Source: Myxococcales bacterium
GTDB lineage: Bacteria; Myxococcota_A; Polyangia; Haliangiales; Haliangiaceae
NCBI GenBank assembly: GCA_005779305.1
Contig: SXJR01000584.1
Location: 1 to 53,047 of the forward strand
Length of the DNA: 53,047 nucleotides
Direction of reading: 5' to 3'
The notes beneath the pieces were generated by a model. It saw only the letters and a list, made by a program, of their open reading frames with translations, searched no databases and was not told the origin of the DNA. Positions 16,827-25,401 of this stretch are shown piece by piece. Each line of letters begins with the position of its first letter. The first letter of the stretch is position 1. A program made the translations under genes and the position numbers.

Positions 16827-18650
16827 TCAAGGGATCCGCTTCCGGGGACGGGGCAGGTTGTGGACGTCGAGCTTGCTCAGCAATGTCCGGCGGGAGATGC
16901 CCAGGAGCTTGGCGGCCTGACTCTGGTTTCCGGCCGTCCGACGCATCGCATCGATGATGCGTTTCCGTTCCGCGGTCCGGGCCTCGCGCGCGAAGTCGAG
17001 GTCGACGATGTCGGCGTCCTGGGCGACCGATCCCACTGCCGGGGGCGGCGTGGCCGGCGGTGCGATCGGCGCGGCGAACGGTGTGGAGGTCATGCGTCCC
17101 GCCCGCATCTTCTCGAGCGGCAGGTGCTCGGGCCGGATGATCGTCCCACCGCACAGCAGCACGCTGCGTTCCATCATGTTGCGCAGCTCGCGGATGTTAC
17201 CCGGCCAGTGGTACTGCCGGAGCAACGCGAGCGACTCGCGGCTCAGCTCGGGTGGTGCCGTGCCGCCCGGGCTGACCGTCGCGATGAACAGCCGGGCCAG
17301 CTCCTCGATCTCTCCGACCCGCTCGCGCAGGGGCGGGATCACCAGCGAGATCCCGTTCAACCGGAAGTAGAGATCCTGACGGAACCTCCCCCGCTCGGAC
17401 TCGGATTCGAGATCGCGATGGGTCGCGGCGATGAACCGCACGTCGATGGCGCGGGCCTTGAGCCCACCGACCCGCAGCACCATGCGCTCTTCGAGCACGC
17501 GCAGCAGCTTCACCTGGATGCCCATCGGCAGCTCGCCGATCTCGTCCAGGAACACGGTGCCCTTGTCGGCGGTCTCGAGCAGGCCGGGCTTGGTCATCAC
17601 CGCTCCGGTGAACGCGCCGCGCTCGTGTCCGAACAGCTCGCTCTCGAGCAAGGACTCGGACAGCGCGGCACAGTTCAAGCGGAGGAAGGGATGGGCGCGG
17701 CGCGGCGAGAGCCGGTGGATGGTCTCGGCCATGACCTCCTTGCCGACGCCGGTCTCGCCCATGATGAGGACGCTGATGTTGCCGACAGCGATCCGCTCGG
17801 CCAGCTTGTGAAGGCTCTGCATGGCGCCTTCGGGCGCCAGGCTGGACGCGCTCCTCGCCGCCCGTTCGCCGCGTGCGCGGACAGTGGCCCGGCCGATCAG
17901 CGAGTCGGGATCGCGCCCATCTCCCGGGTAGGTCGCGATCCCGGCGTGGACGACGCAGCCTTCCTCGGCGAGCCGCGCCACCATGCGCCGCGTGACGGCG
18001 GCGGCCTCGTCGGCGCCGGTCTGGCCGAGCAGGACCTCGTAGTGCCCGGGCGCGTACGATCCGACGACATCGACCGAGCGCAGCAGCTCGAGCATCACCG
18101 ACTCCACCATGGAGTCGGCCACGCCCGGGTTCGCCCTCATGTGCAGGACGGCGAACTCGCTGCCGGTCGATTCGCCACGCGAGCACTCCTCGTCGAGGCG
18201 GGCCTCGAAGTACTCGTGGCTCCAGGTGCGACGCCATCGCACCGGCTGGACGGCCTGCTGGATGATGACCAGGGTTGCCCCGACCTCGACGACCTCACCG
18301 GGCGAGATCGTCACGGTTTCGCCGGGCGCGAGCCTCACGTTGCGGACGCGGGTACCGTTCGCGCTTCCGAGATCCTCGATCGTGATCTCGCCGCCGATCG
18401 TGAGCCGGGCGTGCCGCCGGGAGACCGAGGCGTGGTCGACGAAGATCTCGTTCGCCGGAGACCGCCCCAGCGTCACGCTGCCCTGGGGTGGGAGCGGATG
18501 GGTCGACGACAGCTGGTCTCCGATCACCAGCACGCACAGGCGGGGGCTGATCTCGAGCGCGCCGTTCCCGCGCACGGTCGGGTGGCCTCCCGGACTGCGC
18601 GGCTCGCCGCGGCCGCCGTCGGTCACGTGGGGTTCCCGGGCAGGAGCCAC
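16827..18650 (-). CDS. Sigma54 activator: FHA - degenerate GGDEF - AAA+ - Fis HTH
   Basis: 607 residues. An FHA domain (about 58-110, [20 protein letters not shown] and SANGTRV) should bind phospho-Thr. A middle domain (about 150-255) aligns by eye with GGDEF domains ([18 protein letters not shown]) but reads PGHYE where GGDEF belongs, so it is catalytically dead. The AAA+ domain follows with Walker A GETGVGKE (about 297), GAFTGA sigma54-contact loop, Walker [10 protein letters not shown] and R-finger region, then a Fis-type helix-turn-helix ([16 protein letters not shown]). The start overlaps the upstream kinase gene by 28 bases, suggesting coupled translation and a kinase-FHA partnership. 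It is the natural activator of the nearby sigma54-type promoters. A paralogue with the same layout lies at 38793. Confidence 0.95.
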   Translation of the reverse strand: MAPAREPHVTDGGRGEPRSPGGHPTVRGNGALEISPRLCVLVIGDQLSSTHPLPPQGSVTLGRSPANEIFVDHASVSRRHARLTIGGEITIEDLGSANGTRVRNVRLAPGETVTISPGEVVEVGATLVIIQQAVQPVRWRRTWSHEYFEARLDEECSRGESTGSEFAVLHMRANPGVADSMVESVMLELLRSVDVVGSYAPGHYEVLLGQTGADEAAAVTRRMVARLAEEGCVVHAGIATYPGDGRDPDSLIGRATVRARGERAARSASSLAPEGAMQSLHKLAERIAVGNISVLIMGETGVGKEVMAETIHRLSPRRAHPFLRLNCAALSESLLESELFGHERGAFTGAVMTKPGLLETADKGTVFLDEIGELPMGIQVKLLRVLEERMVLRVGGLKARAIDVRFIAATHRDLESESERGRFRQDLYFRLNGISLVIPPLRERVGEIEELARLFIATVSPGGTAPPELSRESLALLRQYHWPGNIRELRNMMERSVLLCGGTIIRPEHLPLEKMRAGRMTSTPFAAPIAPPATPPPAVGSVAQDADIVDLDFAREARTAERKRIIDAMRRTAGNQSQAAKLLGISRRTLLSKLDVHNLPRPRKRIP

Positions 18651-19996
18651 CAGCCCCGCGGATCGTGCCGGAGCGCGAAGCGCGGCTGCAACAGCTGTGC
18701 AGTACGGGCCTCGACCGAGATCCCAGCAACGCGTTCACCGTCGGCGAACAGCTCGACCAGATCGGCGTGGGCGATGGTCGCCGCCGCCCGATCGATGAGC
18801 TCGTCGATCGCCAGCGCCCCGGTGATGACGGTCAGCACCGCGGCGGGGAGCGCGGCCTGGACGGCCAGGGCGCAGCGGGCGGCCCGTTCGGCGAGCTCCG
18901 AGGCGGCGGCGCGCGGGAAGGCGATCACGACCGAGCCATCGTCGAACAGCTCGGGGCGCCCGCCGAACGGGCGCACCAGGTCGTCGAGCTCGGCCTCGCG
19001 TCGGCCGACCTCGGCCGGCGTGACCGTGCGCCGGTTGCTCACGTCGGCGGCGCGGCTACCGACCGCCATGACGAGTCCGAGGTGGTCGTGACTCTCGGGT
19101 GCGGCGGCGGCCGGCGGACGTAGCATCGCGGTCGGAGGTGGCTCCGACCGCGAACGTTTGACGGCGCCGGCCGCGACGGGGCCGAGCTCGACCAGCGCCG
19201 CCCGCGCCGCCTCGGTGTCGGGGAGGCGCAGCGTCGGGGCCTTGGCCAGCATGCGTTCGACCACCGCCTCGAGCCCCGCCGGCACGCGTGGCTCGAGCAC
19301 ACGCAGGCGCGGCGGGTCGGCGAACAAGATCTTGGATTGCACCGCGATCTGGTTCTCGCCAGCGAACGCGGGGAAGCCCGTGAGGCACTCGTAGAGGATG
19401 CAGCCCAGCGCGAACACGTCGGCCGAGGGCAGCACCGCGCGCTCGCCCCGGACCTGCTCCGGTGCCATGTAGCCCGGGGTTCCGACGGTCACGCCGGTCT
19501 GCGTGATGCGGTGGGTCTCGCGGGCGCGGCGGGCGAGGCCGAAGTCGATCACGCGGACGTCGGCGAGGCCCGTGGCCGGGATCAGCAGGTTCTCCGGCTT
19601 GAGATCGCGGTGGATCACGCCGTGGGCGTGGAGCGGCGCCAGGATCTCGCACACCGAAACGATCAGCGCGACCGCCTGACCCATGTCGAGGCCGTCGCGC
19701 TCGAGGCGCTGACCCAGCGTCTGACCGTCCAGCCACTCCATGACCAGGAAGGGCTCGCCCTCGACGGTGGTCCCGTGGTCGATGTAACGGACGACCCCCG
19801 GCAGCTCGAGCTCGGCCAGGATCGACGCTTCGCGTCCGAACCGCTCGATATCGTCGGGAGCGAGGGCGTTGAGCAGCTTCACCGCCACGGGGTGATCGGA
19901 CTCGAGATCCCACGCCTTCCACACCGCCCCCATCCCGCCCCGCGACGACTCCTCCTCCAGGACATAGCGGTCAATGATGGCGTCCCCTTGCCGCAC
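18623..19996 (-). CDS. Ser/Thr kinase with C-terminal degenerate nucleotide-cyclase-like domain
   Basis: 457 residues if it starts at GTG 19996 ([16 protein letters not shown]); GTG 20062, overlapping the LanB end, is an alternative. The kinase domain (1-270) has SRGGMGAVW (first P-loop Gly replaced by Ser), [24 protein letters not shown] and APEQV. From about 305 on, the sequence follows the class III adenylate/guanylate cyclase pattern ([24 protein letters not shown], then [11 protein letters not shown]) but the metal-binding and transition-state residues are not recognisable, so it is likely a sensory remnant. Kinase/cyclase fusions are known beside TOMM peptide clusters. It is cytosolic, with no transmembrane helix. 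It follows lanB at 49 bases and overlaps the FHA activator, which it may phosphorylate or recruit. Confidence 0.88.
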   Translation of the reverse strand: MRQGDAIIDRYVLEEESSRGGMGAVWKAWDLESDHPVAVKLLNALAPDDIERFGREASILAELELPGVVRYIDHGTTVEGEPFLVMEWLDGQTLGQRLERDGLDMGQAVALIVSVCEILAPLHAHGVIHRDLKPENLLIPATGLADVRVIDFGLARRARETHRITQTGVTVGTPGYMAPEQVRGERAVLPSADVFALGCILYECLTGFPAFAGENQIAVQSKILFADPPRLRVLEPRVPAGLEAVVERMLAKAPTLRLPDTEAARAALVELGPVAAGAVKRSRSEPPPTAMLRPPAAAAPESHDHLGLVMAVGSRAADVSNRRTVTPAEVGRREAELDDLVRPFGGRPELFDDGSVVIAFPRAAASELAERAARCALAVQAALPAAVLTVITGALAIDELIDRAAATIAHADLVELFADGERVAGISVEARTAQLLQPRFALRHDPRGWWLLPGNPT

Positions 19997-20045
19997 TTTG
20001 CCGACGATATCCCGTCGGCGACCGTCCCGTCCACGGTCGGGGGGC

Positions 20046-23000
20046 TCAGGAAGCCGGGGCACTCCCGCGGGTGCGCGCGAGCGCACCCTGGTAGTGACGG
20101 CGGAGCACGTCGTACAGCACAAGCTCCTGTGATCTCGCCTCGATCGATGTGATGCGGTTGACGTGCATGTGGACAAAGCTGAGTGCGAGCTCGCCACGCG
20201 ACGACGTCAGCTGCGCCTCGGCTGCGTGCAGCGCGCGTGCGATCGGTCGCAGCGTCTCGCTCCGTCGCTCGATCGCCACCAGGCCTGGACCGAGCGGGTG
20301 CTCCGGGTCGGCGGCGTCGGCGGTGAGCACGGCCTCGACGTCGGCGCGCACCCGCCGGAAGGTCTCGCCGAGTCGGCGCTGGAAGGCGGTGTCGACGTTG
20401 AACTCGGCCGCGAAGTTGTCGCGTGCGCGGGTCAAGAGCGCGAGCCGCTCGCCGGTCGCGAAGCCGAGGTCAGCGAGGAGGCGATCGATCCCGCGCAGCG
20501 TCAGCCGCCAGATCGCGTCGGCTCGCTCCGCGCCTTCGGCGGCGCGCACGATGTCGAGGACGCAATCACTGTCGGCGCAGAAGAGCTGCTCGGCGAGCTC
20601 GATCCCCGCGGGACCTCCGTAGCGCTCCAGCTCTCGCTCGTAGGTGTCCACCTGGACGCGCCAGATCAGCCCGCGTTCGAGCTGCGGCGCGACCAGCGCC
20701 TGCAGGCGCGGCAGGACCTCGCGCATCAGCGTGGCCGGATCGCCCTCGAACCGCAGGCGCAGGTGCCAGTCCGGGTCGCCGTAGCGGATGAAGAACCACC
20801 GCTCGATCAAGCGGTCGGCGCGCAGCCCGTCCACGGCTGGAGCCACGACGTCGCGGAGGAGCTGATCGATCGCGGCGACCCCGGCGTAGAGCTTCACGTA
20901 CAGCCAGCGCGATCCGGGTGGCAGGCGCCGCATCGACGCGGCTCGATCGCTGTTCGCGTCCGACGAACGGGGTGGCGCGGCGCGGAGCGCGATCTCCTCC
21001 GCGGTCGCGACGCGGGCGAAGGGGACGACGAGCTCGTGCACGAAGCCGCCGGCCGGGCCGCGCGCGACCAGCTGATCGGGTGCCGGGAAGAGCTCGTGGA
21101 TGACCGCCGACCGGCGGTTCTTGATCAGGTGGACGAGGCTGGTCACCGACAGCGGGTTGTCGAGATCCACGGGCAGCTCGTTGTCGGCATCGGTGACGAC
21201 GATCCACCGTGGCAGTCGCAGCCGATCACGGAGCGCCGCGACGGCGGCCTGCTCGCGTTCGTCGATGGCCCGCCGGGCCGCCGCCGTCGTCGCCGCCTTG
21301 GCTCCGCGCGCGGCGGCCGCGAGCGGCGCCAGGTCGAGCTCCGACAGGAGCCAGCGCACCCGGCTGAGGACCAGCTGGCCGTGCCGCACTCGAGGCAGGA
21401 ACGGCGCCTCGGCCAGCGCACCCCAGCTCCAGCCAACGCCGCTGCCGTACTGCTGGCCCAGCGCGCACAGGAAGCGATAGACGTTGAGACTGCGGGCGGT
21501 GTAGTTGTGCGCGCTGGTCAGCCGCGGGATGAGCTGCCGATCGAGGCGGCGCGATCGCACGACCACGAGCTCGCCGGCGATCGAGACCATGAGATCGCTC
21601 ACCGGCAGCTGGCGGTCGCGCGCCGCGCCGCTCGTCCCCAGGTACGGGATCTCGTACTCGCGAAGGACCGGACGCAACAGGATGTTGCCGACCCGGCCTT
21701 CCGGCAGGTGCACGATCTCGGCGAACGACGCCTCCGGGCGCAGCGCCTGCTCGGCCTGGATGCTGGCGGCGGCGATGGCGGTGACCTCGCTCGACCCGTG
21801 GCAGAACCGTCCGAGCAGCCGCGCGCCGGGGCCGGCATCAATGCCGACGACCTTGAGGAGGAAGCGGCCCTCGTCGACGGCGTCGGCGGACTCCGCGGCC
21901 AGTGCGCAGTGGATCGAGAACGTGTCGGGGAGCTTCGCGGGCGGACGCTCGAGGCACTCGAGGTCGTGATCGCTCAGCGCGATCTCGAGGGCGCCCTCGC
22001 GGACGGCCCGGGTGACGAGGCCGAGCAGGTGACTGTCGCGCCGGTTCCATGGGACGCGTCGATCGGCGGCACGCCCGGGGAAGGCCAGGGCGGCCAGCAG
22101 GGGCGCTGCGGCGCCGGCCGACGCCGGGGCGCCGAAGCCGATGCCGGTCTCCTCGTCGAGGACCTCGAGCAGCGGCACTTCGCGGGTCTCGTAGCGCGCG
22201 GCGAACGCCTGCCGGAACTTCGACCAGGTCTCGTCGTCGCCGCTGGAGCCGCCGACGGTCGCGAGCAAGGACACCGACTCGACCAGCGCGGCGACCACCT
22301 TCGGTCCCAGGCTCGCCGCCGGCGCCGGCCTGAAGAGATCGACCTGGAACATCCTGGCCAGCTCGGCACGGGCCGGGATGCCGCCGGCGAGACTGGCGGC
22401 GATGTCCCGGTAGGGGTCGGTCGGTGCGCCGGGCGGCGTCGCATCGATGGCGCGGATCCGGGCCTGGGCTTCGCCGAGGACCGCGGCGAAGGCGCGCCCC
22501 GCGGGGAGGCCCTGCAGCACCTCGATCACGTGCTCGGTCGGCTGGCGTCCGGTCACCGCCGGCGCCAGCGCGGGCACCAGGATCTGCGCATCCACCAGCT
22601 CGGCGAGGTACGCGTCGGCCTCCTCACCGGAGATCTCGGGATCGCTGCAGAGGACCTCGCCGAGCTCGCCGAGCGTGGCGCCGGTGTGCGCGCGGGCCAG
22701 GATCTGGTCGAGATAGTCGGTCGGATCGACCGCGACGAGGTGGTAGGAGCGGCCGCCGCCGTCGAGCCGGGCCTCGGCGTAGTGGTACCGGTTCGCGGCG
22801 CGGTACAGGCTGCTGTTGGGAAGGAACGGCAACTCGCGGCGCAGCGCCGGATCCGACGCCAGCGCGGCGCATGCCGCGAAGAGGTAGTCGTTATCGAGCC
22901 GCGTGTGGCGCCGGAGGGTGTGGGCAGCGCCGATCTCCAGGCGCGTGGTCGCGCCCAGCTCTCCGGTGGAGACGCCCGAGAACAACCCGAACGGCGTCGC

Positions 23001-23297
23001 GCGTCCGGCCATCCGCGCCACGTAGCGCACCAGCGCGCGCTCCCCGCCTTGTCCGTCCGGCGCGGCGGGCGCGACGCGCGAGGCGTCGATCTGCGCGTCG
23101 AGCTCGGGGGACGCCACGAAGACCGCCTCGCGCACCAGCGGATCCTCGAGGAGACCGACCAGATCGCGGCGCACGTCGCTCGCAGGCCGCGGGCGATCAC
23201 CGCCCAGGTTGGCCAGCGTGGCGAACGGCATCACCGGCGTGCGGAAGATGAAGCCGCCGGTGGGACGGAGCCTGGGCTGCGGCGCGCGTCCGCTCAT
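20046..23297 (-). CDS. lanB: Class I lanthipeptide dehydratase LanB (full length)
   Basis: 1083 residues from ATG 23297. LanB enzymes glutamylate Ser/Thr of the precursor using Glu-tRNA and then eliminate glutamate, giving dehydroamino acids. The N-terminal part opens with FIFRTPVMPFATL and contains the hallmark GRATPFGLFSG (about residue 97-107). The C-terminal elimination domain (SpaB_C type, from about residue 790) shows GSRWLYVKLYAG and RWFFIRYGDPDWHLRLRF. Both halves are present in one chain, unlike the split enzymes of thiopeptide clusters, and length is close to NisB/SpaB. The start overlaps the lanC stop by 4 bases. It is the only dehydratase found here, so it presumably serves all three lanthipeptide precursors. 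Confidence 0.96.
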   Translation of the reverse strand: MSGRAPQPRLRPTGGFIFRTPVMPFATLANLGGDRPRPASDVRRDLVGLLEDPLVREAVFVASPELDAQIDASRVAPAAPDGQGGERALVRYVARMAGRATPFGLFSGVSTGELGATTRLEIGAAHTLRRHTRLDNDYLFAACAALASDPALRRELPFLPNSSLYRAANRYHYAEARLDGGGRSYHLVAVDPTDYLDQILARAHTGATLGELGEVLCSDPEISGEEADAYLAELVDAQILVPALAPAVTGRQPTEHVIEVLQGLPAGRAFAAVLGEAQARIRAIDATPPGAPTDPYRDIAASLAGGIPARAELARMFQVDLFRPAPAASLGPKVVAALVESVSLLATVGGSSGDDETWSKFRQAFAARYETREVPLLEVLDEETGIGFGAPASAGAAAPLLAALAFPGRAADRRVPWNRRDSHLLGLVTRAVREGALEIALSDHDLECLERPPAKLPDTFSIHCALAAESADAVDEGRFLLKVVGIDAGPGARLLGRFCHGSSEVTAIAAASIQAEQALRPEASFAEIVHLPEGRVGNILLRPVLREYEIPYLGTSGAARDRQLPVSDLMVSIAGELVVVRSRRLDRQLIPRLTSAHNYTARSLNVYRFLCALGQQYGSGVGWSWGALAEAPFLPRVRHGQLVLSRVRWLLSELDLAPLAAAARGAKAATTAAARRAIDEREQAAVAALRDRLRLPRWIVVTDADNELPVDLDNPLSVTSLVHLIKNRRSAVIHELFPAPDQLVARGPAGGFVHELVVPFARVATAEEIALRAAPPRSSDANSDRAASMRRLPPGSRWLYVKLYAGVAAIDQLLRDVVAPAVDGLRADRLIERWFFIRYGDPDWHLRLRFEGDPATLMREVLPRLQALVAPQLERGLIWRVQVDTYERELERYGGPAGIELAEQLFCADSDCVLDIVRAAEGAERADAIWRLTLRGIDRLLADLGFATGERLALLTRARDNFAAEFNVDTAFQRRLGETFRRVRADVEAVLTADAADPEHPLGPGLVAIERRSETLRPIARALHAAEAQLTSSRGELALSFVHMHVNRITSIEARSQELVLYDVLRRHYQGALARTRGSAPAS

Positions 23298-24523
23298 GGG
23301 GGCTCCGCTGCCGTCGGGATGTCGCACGCCAGCAGGCGATCCCAGGCGGGGTCGCGGCCCAGGGCGGCGAGCAGCGCCAGTCCGATGCCAGCCGCACCCT
23401 CCAGGAAGTCGCCGTCGTCGCGCGGGATCGGACTCCCGTCGGCGGCGGTCGCGATCACCCGGAAGCCGCCGACCCCGGCCCCCGGCGTTCGCATCGCCAG
23501 CGCGCGCGCGAACCAGTCGCGCGCCGCGGCGCCGAAGCGCTCGTCGTCGCTGGCCTGGTAGAAGCGGTTGTAGATGTGACCGAGGCCGGCCGCGCCGTGG
23601 CAGAGGCCCGCATCCTCCACGCCGCACAGGTGGACGGGCCGCCCGACGCAAGCGAGCGCCATGTCGACGACGGTGTCGAGCGGATCGCCCAGCCGTCGCC
23701 TCGCCGACCACAGCGCCGCGAGCACACCGGCATCGCCGTAGCACCATGCGGTACGCGTCGGTCTGGGCGCGAACCCGGGCGCGACCCAGGCCGGGAACTG
23801 TCCGCGCGGCTCGGACGACAGGTGTTGCTGCATGATCCAGCGGTCGGCTGCGCGCGCGATCGCGCTCGCGCGCGGATGGGGATCCGGCGCGGACGCGGCA
23901 CGCCCCATCAGCGCGATCACGCCGGGCACGCCGTGGGCGAGACCACAGTTCTCGTAGCCGTTCGGGAACTGCGCACGCTGGTGGTGCGGCACGTGGTCCA
24001 CCGGCGTGTGCCACGACATGACGCCGCCGCGCCTCGATCCCAGCTCGTCGAGGACGTCGATCACGGCGTGCAGTCCGCGGCGCGCGCCGGGGCGCGGGGC
24101 CCGCTCGAGGAAGTAAACGCCGAGGCCGACGAGCCCGCTGATCAGGTCGTAGTGACCGGTCCACGATCCCCGATCCGCCACCATCGCCGTCAGCTGCTCG
24201 TCGACGTCGAGCAGGAACTCCTCGCAGTCGTCGCCGGTGAGGTGGTGGATCGTCCAGGCCGCGCCGACGATGCCGTCGTAGAGCGACGCGCTGGGGAGAC
24301 CGGCGGCGACATGGTCCTCGACCCGGCCGAGCGCTGCGTCGTAGCGGTCGCGGTTCTCGTCGTCGTCGAGCGCGGCCGCGGCGTGGGCGCAGAACAGCGC
24401 CTGGTCGATCGGGTTGCGACCGACGCGCGGCCGCGTCGCGAGGTCGTCGCCGATGGCCCGTACCGCCGCCCACGCCGCCTCGGCGAGCTCGCCGTCGAGG
24501 AGCGGACGCCAGCTCGCCGTCAC
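23294..24523 (-). CDS. lanC: Lanthionine cyclase LanC (operon copy)
   Basis: 409 residues. Zinc-dependent cyclase of the class I pathway. Canonical motifs are all there: GLAHGVPG, AWCYGDAG (Cys at about 261) and LCHGAAG (Cys-His at about 308-309); these give the two Cys and one His zinc ligands. It is longer than the other LanC at 15163-16221 and keeps the usual WCYG. The start codon overlaps the stop of the HlyD lipoprotein gene (ATGA) and its stop overlaps the lanB start, so HlyD, LanC and LanB are translationally coupled. It presumably partners LanB directly at the membrane with the exporter. Confidence 0.95.
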   Translation of the reverse strand: MTASWRPLLDGELAEAAWAAVRAIGDDLATRPRVGRNPIDQALFCAHAAAALDDDENRDRYDAALGRVEDHVAAGLPSASLYDGIVGAAWTIHHLTGDDCEEFLLDVDEQLTAMVADRGSWTGHYDLISGLVGLGVYFLERAPRPGARRGLHAVIDVLDELGSRRGGVMSWHTPVDHVPHHQRAQFPNGYENCGLAHGVPGVIALMGRAASAPDPHPRASAIARAADRWIMQQHLSSEPRGQFPAWVAPGFAPRPTRTAWCYGDAGVLAALWSARRRLGDPLDTVVDMALACVGRPVHLCGVEDAGLCHGAAGLGHIYNRFYQASDDERFGAAARDWFARALAMRTPGAGVGGFRVIATAADGSPIPRDDGDFLEGAAGIGLALLAALGRDPAWDRLLACDIPTAAEPP

Positions 24524-25401
24524 CGCAGCCTCACGGTGACCGCCAGCCCGGGCCGCAGCGGGGCCAGCCCGCTCGCCACGGCGGTCAGCTCGCCCTCGAC
24601 GATGACCATGCGCGACGCCGAGTCGACCACCGGCGACAGGTAACGCACGATCGCGGTGCGCGGCGTCGGCTGGGTCTCGATCTGGACGTCGACCTCGGTG
24701 CCGACCGCGAGCCGGTCGACGCGTTCGGGCGGCACGGCGAAGCGCAGGCGGACCTCGCCGTCCCCGACCACCCGCACGATGGGCGCGCCGGCGCTGACGT
24801 TGGCCCCCGCGTCGCGGTAGCGGATCGCGACGGTGCCGGCGAACGGGGTGCGGATCGCCGTCTCGACGTGCCGGCTCTGGGCGGCGGCGAGCCGCGTCCG
24901 CTGCTCGGCCAGCGTGCTGCGCGCGCGATCGGCCACCGCCTTGGCCTTCTGCAGCGCCAGCTCGGCGGCCTCGAGGTTGTTGCGCGGGCTGGTTCCAGCC
25001 GCGACCGCCGCTCGCTCGCCGTCGACGAGCCAGGTCGCCTCGGCCACGCCGACGTCGGCTTCACGGCTCGCGGCCTCGACCGCACGCAGCGCGGCCTCCG
25101 CGGCGCGCACCTCCTCGGCGAGCAAGGCCGAGTCCATCTCGGCGATCAGCGCTCCCGCCGCGACCCGCTCGCCGACGCGCACGTGGACCTGGGCAACGCG
25201 GCCGGCGATGCGCGGGGCGATGTCGACCGCCTCGCCCGCGATCAGCACGCCGACGAAGCCGGCCTGCGAGTCGGCCGTCCCGGCGTCCAGCGCCGCCGGG
25301 GCGGCGTCGCGTGGACGATCGCGCTCGACGCGAACCGACGGTTCGCCCGTGCACGCCGCGAGCACGAGCCCCGCCGCGACCCAGCGCGCGCGCGCCTTCA
25401 C
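24520..25401 (-). CDS. HlyD-family periplasmic adaptor lipoprotein
   Basis: 293 residues from GTG 25401, overlapping the exporter stop (GTGA). A short signal ends in lipobox LVLAAC (WVAAGLVLAAC), so the mature protein is lipid-anchored. Then come the barrel-sandwich half (VDIAPRIAGRVAQVHVRVGE), a helical hairpin (about 110-180, coiled-coil-like EVRAAEAALRAVEAA) and the second half (TPFAGTVAIRYRDAGANV, then PPERVDRLAVGTEVDVQI). Such membrane-fusion proteins bridge an inner-membrane ABC exporter and an outer-membrane channel. No TolC is encoded on the minus strand; the nearest is the TolC-like gene at 35143. The operon thus has two adaptor-type proteins, this one and the GAF-HlyD fusion. Confidence 0.92.
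   Translation of the reverse strand: MKARARWVAAGLVLAACTGEPSVRVERDRPRDAAPAALDAGTADSQAGFVGVLIAGEAVDIAPRIAGRVAQVHVRVGERVAAGALIAEMDSALLAEEVRAAEAALRAVEAASREADVGVAEATWLVDGERAAVAAGTSPRNNLEAAELALQKAKAVADRARSTLAEQRTRLAAAQSRHVETAIRTPFAGTVAIRYRDAGANVSAGAPIVRVVGDGEVRLRFAVPPERVDRLAVGTEVDVQIETQPTPRTAIVRYLSPVVDSASRMVIVEGELTAVASGLAPLRPGLAVTVRLR

Noticed and set aside
20063-20197. A longer N-terminus for the kinase gene, inside lanB
   Set aside because: The added residues are Ser/Arg-rich, overlap the LanB C-terminus in another frame, and precede a normal kinase start.
20163-23561. A 1132-codon plus-strand open frame across lanB
   Set aside because: Its composition (Arg, Gly, Ala, Gln, His) is typical of the antisense of a high-GC gene; LanB on the other strand has family motifs throughout.
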